DNA from: Plantago ovata
Taxonomy: Eukaryota; Streptophyta; Magnoliopsida; Lamiales; Plantaginaceae
Reading direction: 5' to 3'
DNA length: 64,000 nucleotides
Assembly: GCA_028274465.1 (NCBI GenBank)
Contig: CM051457.1
Span: 27,253,313 to 27,317,312 of the forward strand
The translations under genes were made by a program, and so were the position numbers. Below the pieces are notes generated by a model, which worked only from the letters and a program-made list of their open reading frames with translations, had not been told where the DNA came from and made no database searches. Shown here in pieces: positions 10,130-21,151 of this stretch (position 1 is its first letter; each line of letters opens with the position of its first letter).

Positions 10130-13100
10130 TAATTTTTACATATGGATCTACTAGTACCTTCTATTTTGAGTTTCTCTCATTAGGGTTTGTTGCAAAAGAT
10201 CATAGAAAAGAGCTTGTACTTTCATTCCTTTCTCGTTTTTGGTTTGTTTGTTATTTGTTCCATTTGAAGCTCCTCATGAATCTTGGATTAGTTTCTTGTG
10301 TTTGTATTTTGTAATATTATATTTGTAGACTCTTTTGGATCTATTGTTGTTATAACCATTATCACTTGCTGAATTTGTGTGCTATCAAGCTTATATTAGG
10401 GTTGTACTTGAACTTGATTAATTTTAGGGTTTGTGATGTAATTTACATGATCTTATCATTGTTAAGTAGTGAGTAATAATTAATATACTAGTAGTAATTA
10501 ATTAATTGATTAATTAATTAATTCCATAGATTTTTCTAAAGATTGGAAACGTGTATCAGAATTTGTTGCAGTGAACACCCATTTTTTCTTGTGTTGAAAT
10601 GATTGGATTCAAGAAAATCAGCGCCATTGTAATAGTCAGTGCTTCATGTCTTATCATTAGGTTGGTTTTCCTCTGTGTTTGGTATAGCTACGGATATGAT
10701 GAGTATTTCTTATGGCTTTGTACTCTAGCTAGTCTCAAGTTTCATTAATAAAAAGATTTTTTGCGGTTTATAAAAGAACAAACCCGAAATGATCAAAGAC
10801 TTGAACGATGTTTAAGGGACAAAAAGTCTCTTAAATGCCACTCTATAACAACATGCTAGCTACTTATCATGTTACTAGTATAGTAGTACATGAAATAATT
10901 TGCAATCAATTTTAACTTTAAAAGTTGATACATTGGATTAATTTCTTCTTTGATTGATTGATTGATTCATGAGCTCGCTTTTGTTACTTAATTTTTAAGC
11001 TAATCTAGCTAGCTTCTATGAATGTCCCTACTGGGACTTGCTAGCTAGCTAGGATATCTTTTGAAATCTTACAGATTTTTATATGTTATTAATTAATCAT
11101 CTTGTTTAAAGTTTGAATTAGTTTTAATCACTGCATACCCTATAAATATTCATTGAAATGATTTATGAAGATCATGCGCGCTTTATTTCATTTTATAAAA
11201 GAACAAACCCGAAATGATTTCGTAGAGTGCATAATGTTTCAAAGGTATACATAACGCTATCGATCGAATAAAAATGATTTTACGACTCTAGTAATTAAGC
11301 GTAAAACTGATTTCTCTAGCAAGTCGATTATACATGAGTGTCCATACCAGTTTACGGTTACATTTTTTTTTTCTTCTTCTCTATGTTTTACAGTTACAGT
11401 TACTAATTGGAAAACATTCTTTTTGCTGGAGACATTTGAATATTACTTTTGGTCAGTGTCGCCTAAACCATGTGCATTAGTGAAAGCTTTTCCTGCATGA
11501 CAATACATAATCAGGGCTTTACATGCACTTTTGAAAGTATATTTAATCCGAATAAATCCATCCGTTCGCTTTTAAATATCACGTCAGATGTTTTTATATC
11601 GTGGTCGTGGCACAGAAATTCATGAAAATTTCATGTCAAATTTAATGGGGAGAAATTACCATGCGTCATGCGTGTAAGAATTTTACAAGTTTCAATGACT
11701 TTTGATCTACAAAGTGACGCGATAGTATCTCAAAAGGTTTATTACTACTACAACTCACAAGGACTGGATAATCAATTACTCCCAGCCGTTTCAAAGAAAA
11801 AAAAATTTCTCTCAGCTGCTCAAGTTGAAACTTATATATGGAAGCGTAATGTGTTTGAGTGTAGAAGGGTAAATCTTCGTAGTCATGATCTTTCTTTGTA
11901 GTAGTAGGTTTTGGTAATGTTTGATACTTTGATTGAATGTATCACTTATACACACTCTTCTTCCTGCATATGGAGTACTTTGTTTTGATTCGTTAATAAA
12001 TTAGGTTGCTTAAAAAAGAAAAAAAAGAAAAAAATCTTTATCTGTGTCATCTTCAAATAACTAATTTCACCATAGGGTTTAAAACTGATATTTGAGATGT
12101 TTTTTCTAATTTTCTTTGTAAAGGAAAGAGAAAGTGCGAAGAGAAAAGGAAAAAATAGGGAGAAAAAAATATGATTGTTTATTTATGAGGTTGATTTTAT
12201 CTTTTAATTCATTCATTTATTTATTTATTAGAAATTATATTATTGTGGCAAACGAAAATATATAATTACAAAAATGGGATTTTTTTTTCAACTTACACAA
12301 ACAACTCAATTAGTCCACATCCCAGACACTCAAAACTCGCCAGAATGCACAAACACACAAATTAATTTAGACTGAAACAGAAACAGTACGTAAAATGTTA
12401 GCCCCATGCCATCTAGTCTTGTTTTGGGATCCAAACATTATCCTGTGGTCGTCTCGGCTCGACTCATTAAGGTTTGCTCACTCAATAAGTTTTCGAGCTA
12501 AATCCGCGCCTAAAGTTATGTTTGTTTTGTTAACTAGCTAAACATGGCTCAATAAATACTCGGTTCAACTTGTTAGGCACATACTCTATAACTTTCATTC
12601 TATGGTCTACATTTTCATACTCATCTATTAGTCCATCGTGAATTGTTTATAGTTGACTTTTGTTAAACTTTAATAACTTTATCATTTGCAATGTTGATTT
12701 GTAACGTAAAATCTTGAATTCATTAATTTTAGCATCTTATTTCATATTTCCCTTTTTTTTCTTAAATTTAATTTTATCATGAGCTCGGCTCAAACTCGTT
12801 CCAAACAAACCGAACTCCAGTATAAATATTATGACTCAAACTCGAATTCGAGTCTGATTTTTTATTCGTTTTCTTAACAAATCGAGTCTAAGGTCAACTG
12901 GACTGTTATTCGAACTCCACAATACTCAACTCTCGGCTCGGATCGTTTAACATCACTACCCAATCATCATGTAACTTTACTCCAAAACCAATCCAAACTA
13001 CAAACATTTTTATCTATATCTTTTTAATGTTCCATAAGTTATCCTCCATTCAAATAATTTTCTGATGTTAATTGTGTTTGAAGGGTCATTTGATAATTAG

Positions 13101-14404
13101 TTAATTAATCTTTCAACAATGAGATATACGAAAAAGTATTCATAGGAGAGAATTCAAGATTTGAAGTTTTGGGGATAAAATTATATATATAAATAATAAT
13201 GTTATTTCATAAGTTCGAAAGAGGTCAAATTCTAAAAATTTGAGAATACCCACTCCAAACTCCATCCCTGCTCCTAACAATATTGATGTTTATTCTTGTT
13301 CTTTTTTTTTCTCCTAACAATATAGGCACAATATAAACCAAAAAGTAGAAGAATAATACAGTATGGAATAATAGGTGTAGTCGCATTCCTGACAAAATGA
13401 ATGATTATACCGCTTTTCAGTGTAACTGCAAAGCAGTAGTAGTATAATGTCAATTCAACCCTGCCATTTTCTTCTTGTTTGGAAGCTATTTTCTTGAATA
13501 TTTTGGCACTTCTGAATTTATTGAATGGATACTTCTTTCCTTTTTCCGGTGAATCACTCAAAGGGTCATCAAGGATATTCATTGCTATTGCCACTCCATT
13601 TCAAGGAGTCAGTGGCCATTGCACGTTTAAACCGAATCATTGATCGATACAATTGCTGTTAATTAATCAATTTTACCTAGTTAGGGGTTATACTCTTAGT
13701 TTCACATAAACTCCATATTTATATATTTACCATCAACTGGATCTGTTAAGTTAAACGACAACTTCACGTCTAGTCAAATGTGAACTTGTTTCACATGAGG
13801 CTTACGGCTTACCTAAGATTTTGTAGCTTTTGTGAAGAAACAAAGAAAATGCAAAGGAATTGTATGCAAAAGGTTAATTGTGAAAATTGATTTCCCGCGT
13901 CCCTGTATTATATATTTAAGGTATAAAAAATCCCCTGAAAAATTAATTTAAAACAAAATAATGAATAGGACTCATTTGAATTATTACTTCGGCTTTCTTA
14001 TTACTTAAACGTCCCAATTCTATCCAGGTTACTCCAACTTCCATGTATACCAGGGGAATTATTTTAGCATCTTATAAGATTGATTTGTTCGCACAACCCG
14101 CTCGACATGATAATATACGTGTCGTCAAACAGGTGTACTCCTATATACATTTGTCCAGTTCGAACACATGCAATTGGGGGCTGGGGCAACATGGACGGTT
14201 TCAAACACGAGACTCTTCAAACACATTCCAAAAGTTGCGTATGTTTGATAAAACTCAAGCTGTCCCATCATACGGCACGAATTTATTGGGCTATGGCCCA
14301 GCCCAGTTTTGTATTAGCTCATCAGTCTTATCAAAATAATCCCACCCCGTCCAATCTAAAGGTACCACCATATGGGTTCTATAATCAATTCGGTACCATG
14401 TAGG
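10130..14404. other. Long gene-free region
   Basis: No recognisable gene. A 25-bp direct repeat containing AAAAGAACAAACCCGAAATG occurs near 10766 and 11196. 12450-12960 has recurring GAGCTCGGCTC/CTCGGCTCG motifs in both orientations, probably a decayed repeat. A minus-strand ORF of 106 codons at 13274-13594 (ILDDPLSDSPEKGKKYPFNK at its start) matches nothing I know and has no clear start context. Overlapping ORFs near 14050-14400 look accidental. Confidence 0.4.
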
Positions 14405-14505
14405 AAAAATTATTCAGAGATCGACTTGCACCATAGCGTATAGTGTGTGTTTTCTAGGCAAAAAACATGGTTTGCATGGTGCAAGTCGCTCTCTTAATAA
14501 TTTTT
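14405..14505. repeat. Long near-perfect hairpin, MITE-like
   Basis: Arms 14405-14434 and 14476-14505 are inverted repeats of 30 bp with about four mismatches, centred on CGACTTGCACCAT/ATGGTGCAAGTCG, with a loop of about 41 nt. It would fold into a single long stem. It is most likely a very small MITE. A miRNA or siRNA precursor is possible because stem and loop lengths are in range. Confidence 0.65.
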
Positions 14506-14607
14506 TAACATGGATGTTTGATCTATCTGAAAAAATTTGAACTAAATTAACTTATAATATGAATAAATTTTAACCTCAGCAACTTCGAACCGAACGGAAC
14601 TGATATA

Positions 14608-14956
14608 GTGGGTGTTTGCAACAGCTTAACTTATCCAGCTTATCACTTATTTTAAGCAGAAACAACTTTTTGAGTGTTTGAAACAGCTTATAAGCTGCTT
14701 AATTCTCTTAAATTAAGCTGGATAAGTTGAAGTTGGAGAAGTTGGGTTGTACCTCCTTCAGCAGCTTCTCCTTAAATTAAGCTGGATTTTAGTTCTTTTG
14801 TCCAAAAAGTTAGTTTTGCAAACACTACAACTACAACTTATCTAACTTTTAAGTAGTTTTTTGCAAACACCCATCAAATTCTCTAATAAGTCAACTTTAC
14901 CAACTTCTCCTTAAATTAAGCCACTTATTTTAAGTTGAAGCTATTGCAAACACCCC
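14608..14956. mobile_element. Tourist/PIF-Harbinger-like MITE
   Basis: Ends GTGGGTGTTTGCAA and inverted TTGCAAACACCCC form a terminal repeat of about 14 bp that continues imperfectly (CAGCTTAACTTAT). ATA flanks both sides (14605-14607 and 14957-14959), consistent with a 3-bp target duplication. The interior repeats TAAATTAAGCTGGA twice. It is about 349 bp and non-coding. Confidence 0.65.
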
Positions 14957-15066
14957 ATAACCTGAACTGAACAGAAATTAAATGCTGATTTTTTCTTGAC
15001 GAATTAAATTAGGGCATAATCTCTGTCGATTTTTCTGTCATTGTGTCAGTGGCTAATCCAAATTAC

Positions 15067-15082
15067 TTGGGCCTAGGCCCAA
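15067..15082. promoter_or_regulatory. Palindromic site II element upstream of FTRC
   Basis: TTGGGCCTAGGCCCAA is a perfect 16-bp palindrome made of two TGGGCC site II motifs, about 190 bp upstream of the FTRC start codon. Site II motifs bind TCP factors and are common in promoters of nuclear genes for organelle and growth functions. Its role here is inferred from position. Confidence 0.5.
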
Positions 15083-15273
15083 AATCATTTGGACTTCCGT
15101 GTTGGATTTGAGGAGTGGGAAAGTTCGCGCGTGTGGCTCTGATTGTCAACGAGTGGTGCTCAGCTCAGCTCACTTCACCTCCATTACAATATTAGTAGTA
15201 CTCTTCTTACCTGAGAACTGAATTTCAGTTTCATTTTACTCTCTGATATTTCACAAAACCCCCCAAAATCGCC

Positions 15274-18166
15274 ATGACAGCTCTTCAAGCTTCCACTTCC
15301 TACGGCGTCACTGTCGGCATTTCCTCCGCCGCTCTGCCTCGCCTTCCGTCTCGCCACCGCCGCCTCTCCGTCGTCGCTCAAGGTAATCATCAATCCGTCA
15401 ATCTCGAACTGATTTTATTACTTCAGATGAGATTTAGCTAATGCAATATTGCCGTGTAATTTGAGTTAATTGATTGCCGTTGGTTAATTTGCAGTTGAGC
15501 CAACTGAGAAATCGGTTGAGATCATGAGGAAATTCTCGGAGCAGTATGCTCGGAGGTCCGATACCTTTTTCTGTGTCGATAAAGGTGTTACTTCGGTTGT
15601 TATTAAGGTATTAGTCTGTTCTGTTTGAAGTAATTTCACTGGCTTATCGGTTTTGTTGTTGCTGCAGTAGTAACATTACCATTTAAATCGAGTTTTCCTC
15701 ACTTATGATGCAGTGATTGTCAGTGATTTGTATGTTTTTTTAAAGCCATTGATGTTCGAATTGACATGGTGGTTTGTTAGATTTTGATGCCATTGATGCG
15801 TGTGTAGATATTTTAATGTGTGTAGATCTACTGGATGTTCTTATTATACTTATGATGCTAGGCATTAGGTTAAGCAGTTGAATCTACAATAGTATATGAT
15901 GCTAATTGCTAGGCGTACTTCCTTTACGTTCGTTATAGCATTAGATTTTCAATCCTTGTGAGCTGGGGTATATCTAAACCGCTCATGTTTCTAGCTAATT
16001 TGGTGTACTGAGTCATAGTGGCTAAGAAACTTTGAAGTAGAATTTCCTATAGTTGTGCTGTGATGATCTGTAGCTGTACATTGGAGTTTGTTTCCAATCG
16101 GAAAGCAACTAACAAATAGATTAGACTTCATAAGGATTAGACTCCAATATAAACCTGGTATAGAATTTTCCTTGTTTCAAATGCAGTAGTGAGGGAGTGG
16201 AGGGTGTAAATGCTTAAGAGTGTATAATGATGTAATAAGGTTGAAGCTGGGTTTAAGTCTTCCGTCATGTGATTCTATGTAATATATCTATATGTATACT
16301 TCATGTACACTCATGACAGTGTGGGTTTTTCGTTTATCAATTCATGAAGTGTATGCTTGTGACATCTAATTGCTTTTAGTGTAGTTATTGTTGTGTGGTT
16401 GTTATGATCCTGCTAAGTGTCTTCTGCACCAAGCATCATAAATCAATCATCAGTTAACTTTAAACAAGTTCCTTGGAGCTGATAAACATGTAGACCATAT
16501 TGATATTGATAAAGGACTGGACCCATACCAGGTTTATATTCAAGTTCTCTTCCATATTCCTGAAAATTGAGGTTGCTGGCAAGTGTCTGATTGTAATATA
16601 TATCTTGTTGTGTGGCTGACTATTGAAGTTTGAGCTTCACTTCTTGAGCATGTATAAGCTGGAACTGGACCTTGATTTTTTGTTAATTCCTCACGTGTTC
16701 ATAGGGTCTGGCAGAGCACAAGGATACACTGGGTGCACCCCTGTGCCCTTGTAGGTAATTGTTCATTACTTCAAGATATCTGGAACTGCATCTTCCCCCC
16801 CCCCCTCTTTTTTTCCTCTACACATTGTCAATGCAACACTACAAAAGATTTATGTACACTACTTCGATTTCAGGCACTATGATGATAAAGCGGCTGAGGC
16901 ACAGCAAGGCTTTTGGAACTGTCCCTGTGTTCCTATGAGAGAAAGGTAATATCTGCATTGATGATGTTGCCTGTAGTTTGCATCTTGTCAATGATCACAG
17001 AAATCTGTTATCATTCTGGAGTGACCATGTATTTCAATTTGAAATCTCTAAGAATATTATATAGTTCTCGATTTTGTAATGTGGAACGTATTGTAGTAAT
17101 GGAGTGATTTCATTCTTCTGTTGGAACTTATTAATACTAATTAGCTGCGCTCTAAGATTAAGGACATAAGTTAAAGTTGTTGGCGAAAAACTCGATACTC
17201 ATGGCAAGTAATTGTAATTGGGATTTGGGAATGCAGTCACTGCCTAAGAACCAGTGTGGTCTTAGTGGTTTGAGCCTGACACTCTGTGCCTGTGGGTTAT
17301 GGTCTTTAAATCTGGAATACTCAGAACAATTGACTGTAGATTGTTAATGTTGAAAATCTTTTATAGCTAGTTATAATGAGAATTTGGACCAGTACCCCCA
17401 TTTTCCTGCTGCTATGTCTTGGCTCTAAAAAAGACTTGAACAAAAGGCTGTTTGGCTAGTTGATACTTCTATCATGGTTTCATGGTTATTTTTTAATTTT
17501 CTTGCCAGTGTCCAGTCAGTATGTTAACTTTTACATAGCTCAGTTCCAGAGAACCTACTGCAACAATCATCTCTTGTCAAGGTTTATCTGTTACTTTGCC
17601 GTGCATTGTCCTCTTTTCAATTCTAAGGTTACATGTTTACAACGTTGTTTGTCCAAATATGACCTGTTATTGGGCGATTGCTATACTGGCTTGACCAAAT
17701 GATTGTCATACTTCTTTGTAATATTTGTATCGTATTGTGACCCTGTGTCTATGAGATCTAGAATGCAATTGATTTTTGGAAATTTGTATCGCCAGTTCTA
17801 TTATCATGTCATGAGGTCCTCTTACTCCTGAAGCTTTGCTTATCCTCGGCTTCTCCCAAATGCCAAATTCAATTCCTGATAAATTGTTGCCTTTGCAGGA
17901 AGGAATGCCACTGCATGCTCTTTCTGACGCCTGATAATGATTTTGCTGGCCAAGATCAGGTATAAATAACTACATTATCATTCTCAACTCTCTCGCTTAA
18001 TGTTTATGAAAGGAAAATTTTGAGTTGCTGCTTAAGCTTTTCTTGTTTAAGAATGCTTAAATCTTTTTGTGTATTTTGACTTTACTTTCTATTCTTACCG
18101 TAAGTGCCCTATTCTATGCAGGCCATCTCAATGGAAGAGATCAAAGAAAGTACAGCTAATATGTGA
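15274..18166 (+). CDS. FTRC: Ferredoxin-thioredoxin reductase catalytic (beta) chain, chloroplast
   Basis: Six coding exons (15274-15382, 15495-15607, 16705-16754, 16874-16945, 17899-17959, 18122-18166) give 149 aa. The enzyme passes electrons from photosystem I-reduced ferredoxin to thioredoxins f and m in the stroma. Residues 1-36 are a Ser/Arg-rich transit peptide, and the mature core starts at VEPTEKSVEIMRKFSEQYAR. The three CxC pairs CPC (C88, C90), CPC (C107, C109) and CHC (C118, C120) are all present. By family numbering C90 and C120 form the redox disulfide, and C88, C107, C109 and C118 hold the 4Fe-4S cluster. All introns are GT-AG with matching phases, and length equals that of other plant FTRC proteins. 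A site II palindrome lies upstream. The gene looks intact. Confidence 0.97.
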
Positions 18167-18648
18167 AGTCATGTACTGTACTCACCTGTTAGGACTACAT
18201 TCTGTATGTAAATCTGTAACATGATCGCGAATATGTTTTTTGTTCAACCACATACTACTACTACTACTACTACTACTACTACCATATATGCAATGGTGCC
18301 TTGTTTGTATGTTTCCTTTTTTTTTTTTCCAATGTCTGTGTTCTCTGCATGGTTGGTCTTGCTTAACATTTGCATTTGACAACCAAGAGCCAGGGCGTTC
18401 GGTTCTGTTATTCCTTCCCATTCGCCATATGTTACCTCCCATCCTTGTTGTCTGACCGCTTTGTCCATTGAGCACGGTGATGTCTTCAACTTCGAAATGA
18501 ATGAATATCTTTCTTCTGGCTAGATGCTACGAGAGCCCGCCTTTCCACTGAATAATGGACTGAACCAAAAAACATTGCAAATCAAATCGTCACTTTCAAA
18601 TATTTTCATTTGTGTCTTTCTTTTTTAACACTATAACTACCAATTATA
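18167..18648. other. FTRC 3' flank
   Basis: 3'UTR and spacer. Contains a (TAC)n microsatellite at 18253-18283. ORFs across it read through that repeat and are not genes. Confidence 0.5.
18253..18283. repeat. (TAC)n microsatellite
   Basis: About ten TAC triplets just downstream of FTRC, probably in its 3'UTR or close to it. Confidence 0.9.
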
Positions 18649-18857
18649 CTCGTCTGCTTTATTTTTTATTTTTCACGTATTCAAGGTATTTAATTTTTGT
18701 CCATTTTAATAGAATCTTTATGGTTTTTTATTAACAAAACATGCACTCTCACAATTTTATTATGGGTTCTACCGCTCAATAAAAAATCACACATCAATAT
18801 ACATAGTATCTTTTGAAAAGAAAAGTAAACATAAAAAAATTAAGAAATAGGAGGGAG
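18649..18857. mobile_element. Candidate degenerate Stowaway-like MITE
   Basis: The right end GAGGGAG is followed by TA (18858-18859). The left end CTCGTCTGCTTTATTT is preceded by TA (18647-18648) and is an imperfect inverted match of the right end. The interior is AT-rich and non-coding. It is weaker than the elements at 9226 and 19229. Confidence 0.4.
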
Positions 18858-19228
18858 TAAAAATTTATAAACCTTACATTAAAAATAAATTGCGTTAAAC
18901 ATAGTGGATTTAGAGTTTGAAGTGGGATACCACCATAGTTTTCTCCTTGGCAAAGGATATGGAACTTACTTTTTAGGGTGGTTGAATGAGCATTCTTCTG
19001 TTTCTTTTGTTAATTTAACCATCAACTCGACCAAGCATGTAAAAAGAACAAAGAGGAGATTAATGAAGATGATTAGGAAGTGAGGAACCTCAATGTGGCC
19101 ATTGTTTGTACTTTCAAGATCACATCAATATGAGCAGGACAGAGTCGACAGACAAGACTAGTCATAGTTGTAGTAGAAATAAATATTACAATTTGAAGCT
19201 AAATAAATATTATAAATGAAAACTTGTA

Positions 19229-19484
19229 CTTCCTCCGGAAACTTAATAGTTTTACACTTTGTTTTTGTTGACTTTTTTATGTTCGGTTTGACCTCAAAAT
19301 AATTATAATTGATTACGAAAAAATTAATTTTAAAAGTTATATTATACGAATATAATAAGTATACTTTTATAATATAATTTTTTAAATTATTTTTTTTCAA
19401 CGAGTTATTATTAGTTTGAGGTCAAACCGGACATCGAAAAGACAACAAAAATAAAGTGTAAAACTATAAACTTTCCGGAGGAAG
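19229..19484. mobile_element. Stowaway-like MITE with long terminal inverted repeats
   Basis: The left arm starts CTTCCTCCGGAAACTTAATA and the right arm is its near-perfect reverse complement for about 80 bp (shared ATAGTTTTACACTTT and GGTTTGACCTCAAA). It is flanked by TA on both sides (19227-19228, 19485-19486). Total 256 bp, AT-rich centre, no coding capacity. The long arms make almost the whole element one hairpin. Confidence 0.85.
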
Positions 19485-19579
19485 TAATTTTTAAAGCACA
19501 AAAAAATGTTAATTTATTTTGAATAGTTCCAAATTGGCTAAATGTTAGTAGTACTAAAAATCTAAAATCAATCCGATTT

Positions 19580-19885
19580 ATTTGGGGCTTAAAGCCTCAT
19601 TTAAGCCCTAAAAAATCAAAGTCTCAATTGGAGGATTTTTTGGATCTACTATTTAGTAGTCATGGGAAATGAATACTAAATAGTAGCCCTCATTTAAGTT
19701 CCAACGTATTAAAAAAATTATTTATTTTTATTTTTTAATATGAAATGTAATAATAAAGTGACATGTGGCATATGGAACCCACACAAGTCATAATCAAGAC
19801 CAAATCATTGGAGTCTTTAAATTTGGGAATTTTTTTTTTGAAATTATATGTTTAAATCACTAATTAAACCCCAAACTAAAATGAA
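19580..19885. mobile_element. MITE-like repeat, TTGGGGCTTA ends, copy 2
   Basis: Shares TTTGGGGCTTAAAGCC, CATTTAAGCCC, TAGTAGTC and the right end AATTAAACCCCAAACT with the copy at 4308-4590. It is non-coding. A central T/A-rich insertion makes it longer. Confidence 0.5.
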
Positions 19886-20365
19886 TGATCTAATATATTT
19901 TTAATAGGAGGAAATACTATGTTAAGGAAATAATAAAGTAATAAAATAAAGTATCATAGAATAAATGATAAAGTTAGTGAGGTATATTAGTTATTAAAGT
20001 TAAAATGAGTTATGGTGGCAAAGTTGTAATATTATTAATATGTGGGTGGTTTCCTTTTTTTAAATAGGTTAAGTTTTAAATTTTATGAGATAGTTACAAA
20101 ATAAAATGGATAAAGTTTTGTAGAGTAAATAATCAAAATCCTGAACATGGTTGATGAAAGTTGTCACTCCCAATTTCAAGAGTACTACTGACTAATGTAA
20201 TTATATAACAAATCACATATACTAATATAGTGCTCAAGTTAATCCTGTGGACGAATCGATAAATATAGTAATGATTACAAATAATTCTTACTCGAGCAAT
20301 ATAACTACCAATTGTATTTATAATTTTTATTACATTAAAATTGGTTGACAAGTAATCACATTCTT
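19886..20365. other. Spacer and duplicated 3' flank of peptide gene 3
   Basis: 20200-20345 resembles the 3' flank of peptide gene 2 (shared TGTGGAYGAWTCGAYAAATATA-like stretch). No gene is seen. Confidence 0.4.
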
Positions 20366-20551
20366 TGAGTTTTCTATTGGCAAGGGATTCTAACCATATT
20401 TTCACCATGAGGGCGATGATTAAGGGGAGGGGAGGTGGGGTTATCACAACTATTATTATTTGAGTTTTCTGTTGGCAGTGGGGATTCTAACCATGTTTTC
20501 ATGAGGACGATGGTGAAGGGGAGAGGGAGTGGGGTTATCACAACTATGATG
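20366..20551 (-). repeat. Tandem duplication of the 3' end of peptide gene 3
   Basis: Two head-to-tail units (20366-20460 and 20461-20551) share TGAGTTTTCT at one end and GGGGTTATCACAACTAT at the other. The second unit is the 3' end of the 20456-20722 ORF. The first is an extra, slightly diverged copy lying downstream of its stop codon. The gene's stop falls at the unit junction. Confidence 0.85.
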
Positions 20552-20722
20552 CACGCAACAAATTATGCAAAGAGGCAAGCACGGAGGCGGGAATAAGCCA
20601 CAATTGTGATGCACGCAGTCCAAGAAACATGACGCCGCCTGCACCGATCCCATCGACAACATTGACATGATCACGATTAATATTATTGCACTGCTAGTAC
20701 TATTCAACATATTTTTCTTCAT
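20456..20722 (-). CDS. Secreted eight-cysteine peptide 3 (thionin-like / orphan)
   Basis: Single-exon 88-aa precursor. The signal peptide (residues 1-29, ending GSVQA) closely resembles that of paralogue 1. The mature part has eight cysteines (C32, 36, 41, 48, 52, 55, 56, 61), spaced C-x3-C-x4-C-x6-C-x3-C-x2-CC-x4-C. It is His/Pro-rich (FPPPC, HHRPH), which could suit metal binding or a cell-wall role (inference). The tail is basic and ends NRKLK, close to NKKLME of paralogue 1. The stop codon lies exactly where a partial duplicate of the 3' end begins. It is closer to paralogue 1 than to paralogue 2 in loop lengths. Function is unknown. Confidence 0.75.
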   Translation of the reverse strand: MKKNMLNSTSSAIILIVIMSMLSMGSVQAASCFLDCVHHNCGLFPPPCLPLCIICCVHHSCDNPTPSPLHHRPHENMVRIPTANRKLK

Positions 20723-20792
20723 TATGTTGTATTAGTAGTCTTCTTTCAACTACTTCTTTAAATTATTTCTATAATTGAATATTCATTGAGAT

Positions 20793-20803
20793 TATTTATA
20801 CAG
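20793..20803 (-). promoter_or_regulatory. TATA box of peptide gene 3
   Basis: Minus-strand TGTATAAATA lies about 75 bp upstream of the ATG, at the same place as in peptide gene 2 within a conserved 5' flank. Confidence 0.55.
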
Positions 20804-21151
20804 GACTACCAAAGAAGAAAGTTATTATATATCTGTAATTTTCTTTTCCAATGTTATCTTCCATAAAGCCACACAAACATATATATAAAAGAAAATTATT
20901 ATACTTGAATAACAACATTGCAAAAAAATATATGAAAGTTTTTTTTTTTTTCGAAAAGAGAAATATATGAAAGTTGAATAAGCTTTTTAGTTCATATGAA
21001 GTCTCTAGCTTACTTTACATGTCTAAAGAAGGCACTATTATTATGTAAAAATAAATAAAAATTAAGAAACAAGGTACGTATAACAAAATATGCTAAAAGA
21101 ATATTCTTAAGGGCCAACTACATCCATATACCATTAAGGAATAGGGAATAT

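Noticed and set aside
10599-10748. 49-codon ORF with a membrane-like segment (MIGFKKISAIVIVSASC)
   Set aside because: Short, isolated, no paralogue. Hydrophobic ORFs of this size are common in AT-rich DNA.
13274-13594. 106-codon minus-strand ORF ending in a hydrophobic stretch
   Set aside because: No recognisable family, no paralogue in the window and A/T-rich C-terminus. It could be an exon fragment but cannot be supported.
14043-14403. Two overlapping ORFs of about 100 codons
   Set aside because: Overlap in different frames, no family resemblance, and end in the hairpin/MITE region.
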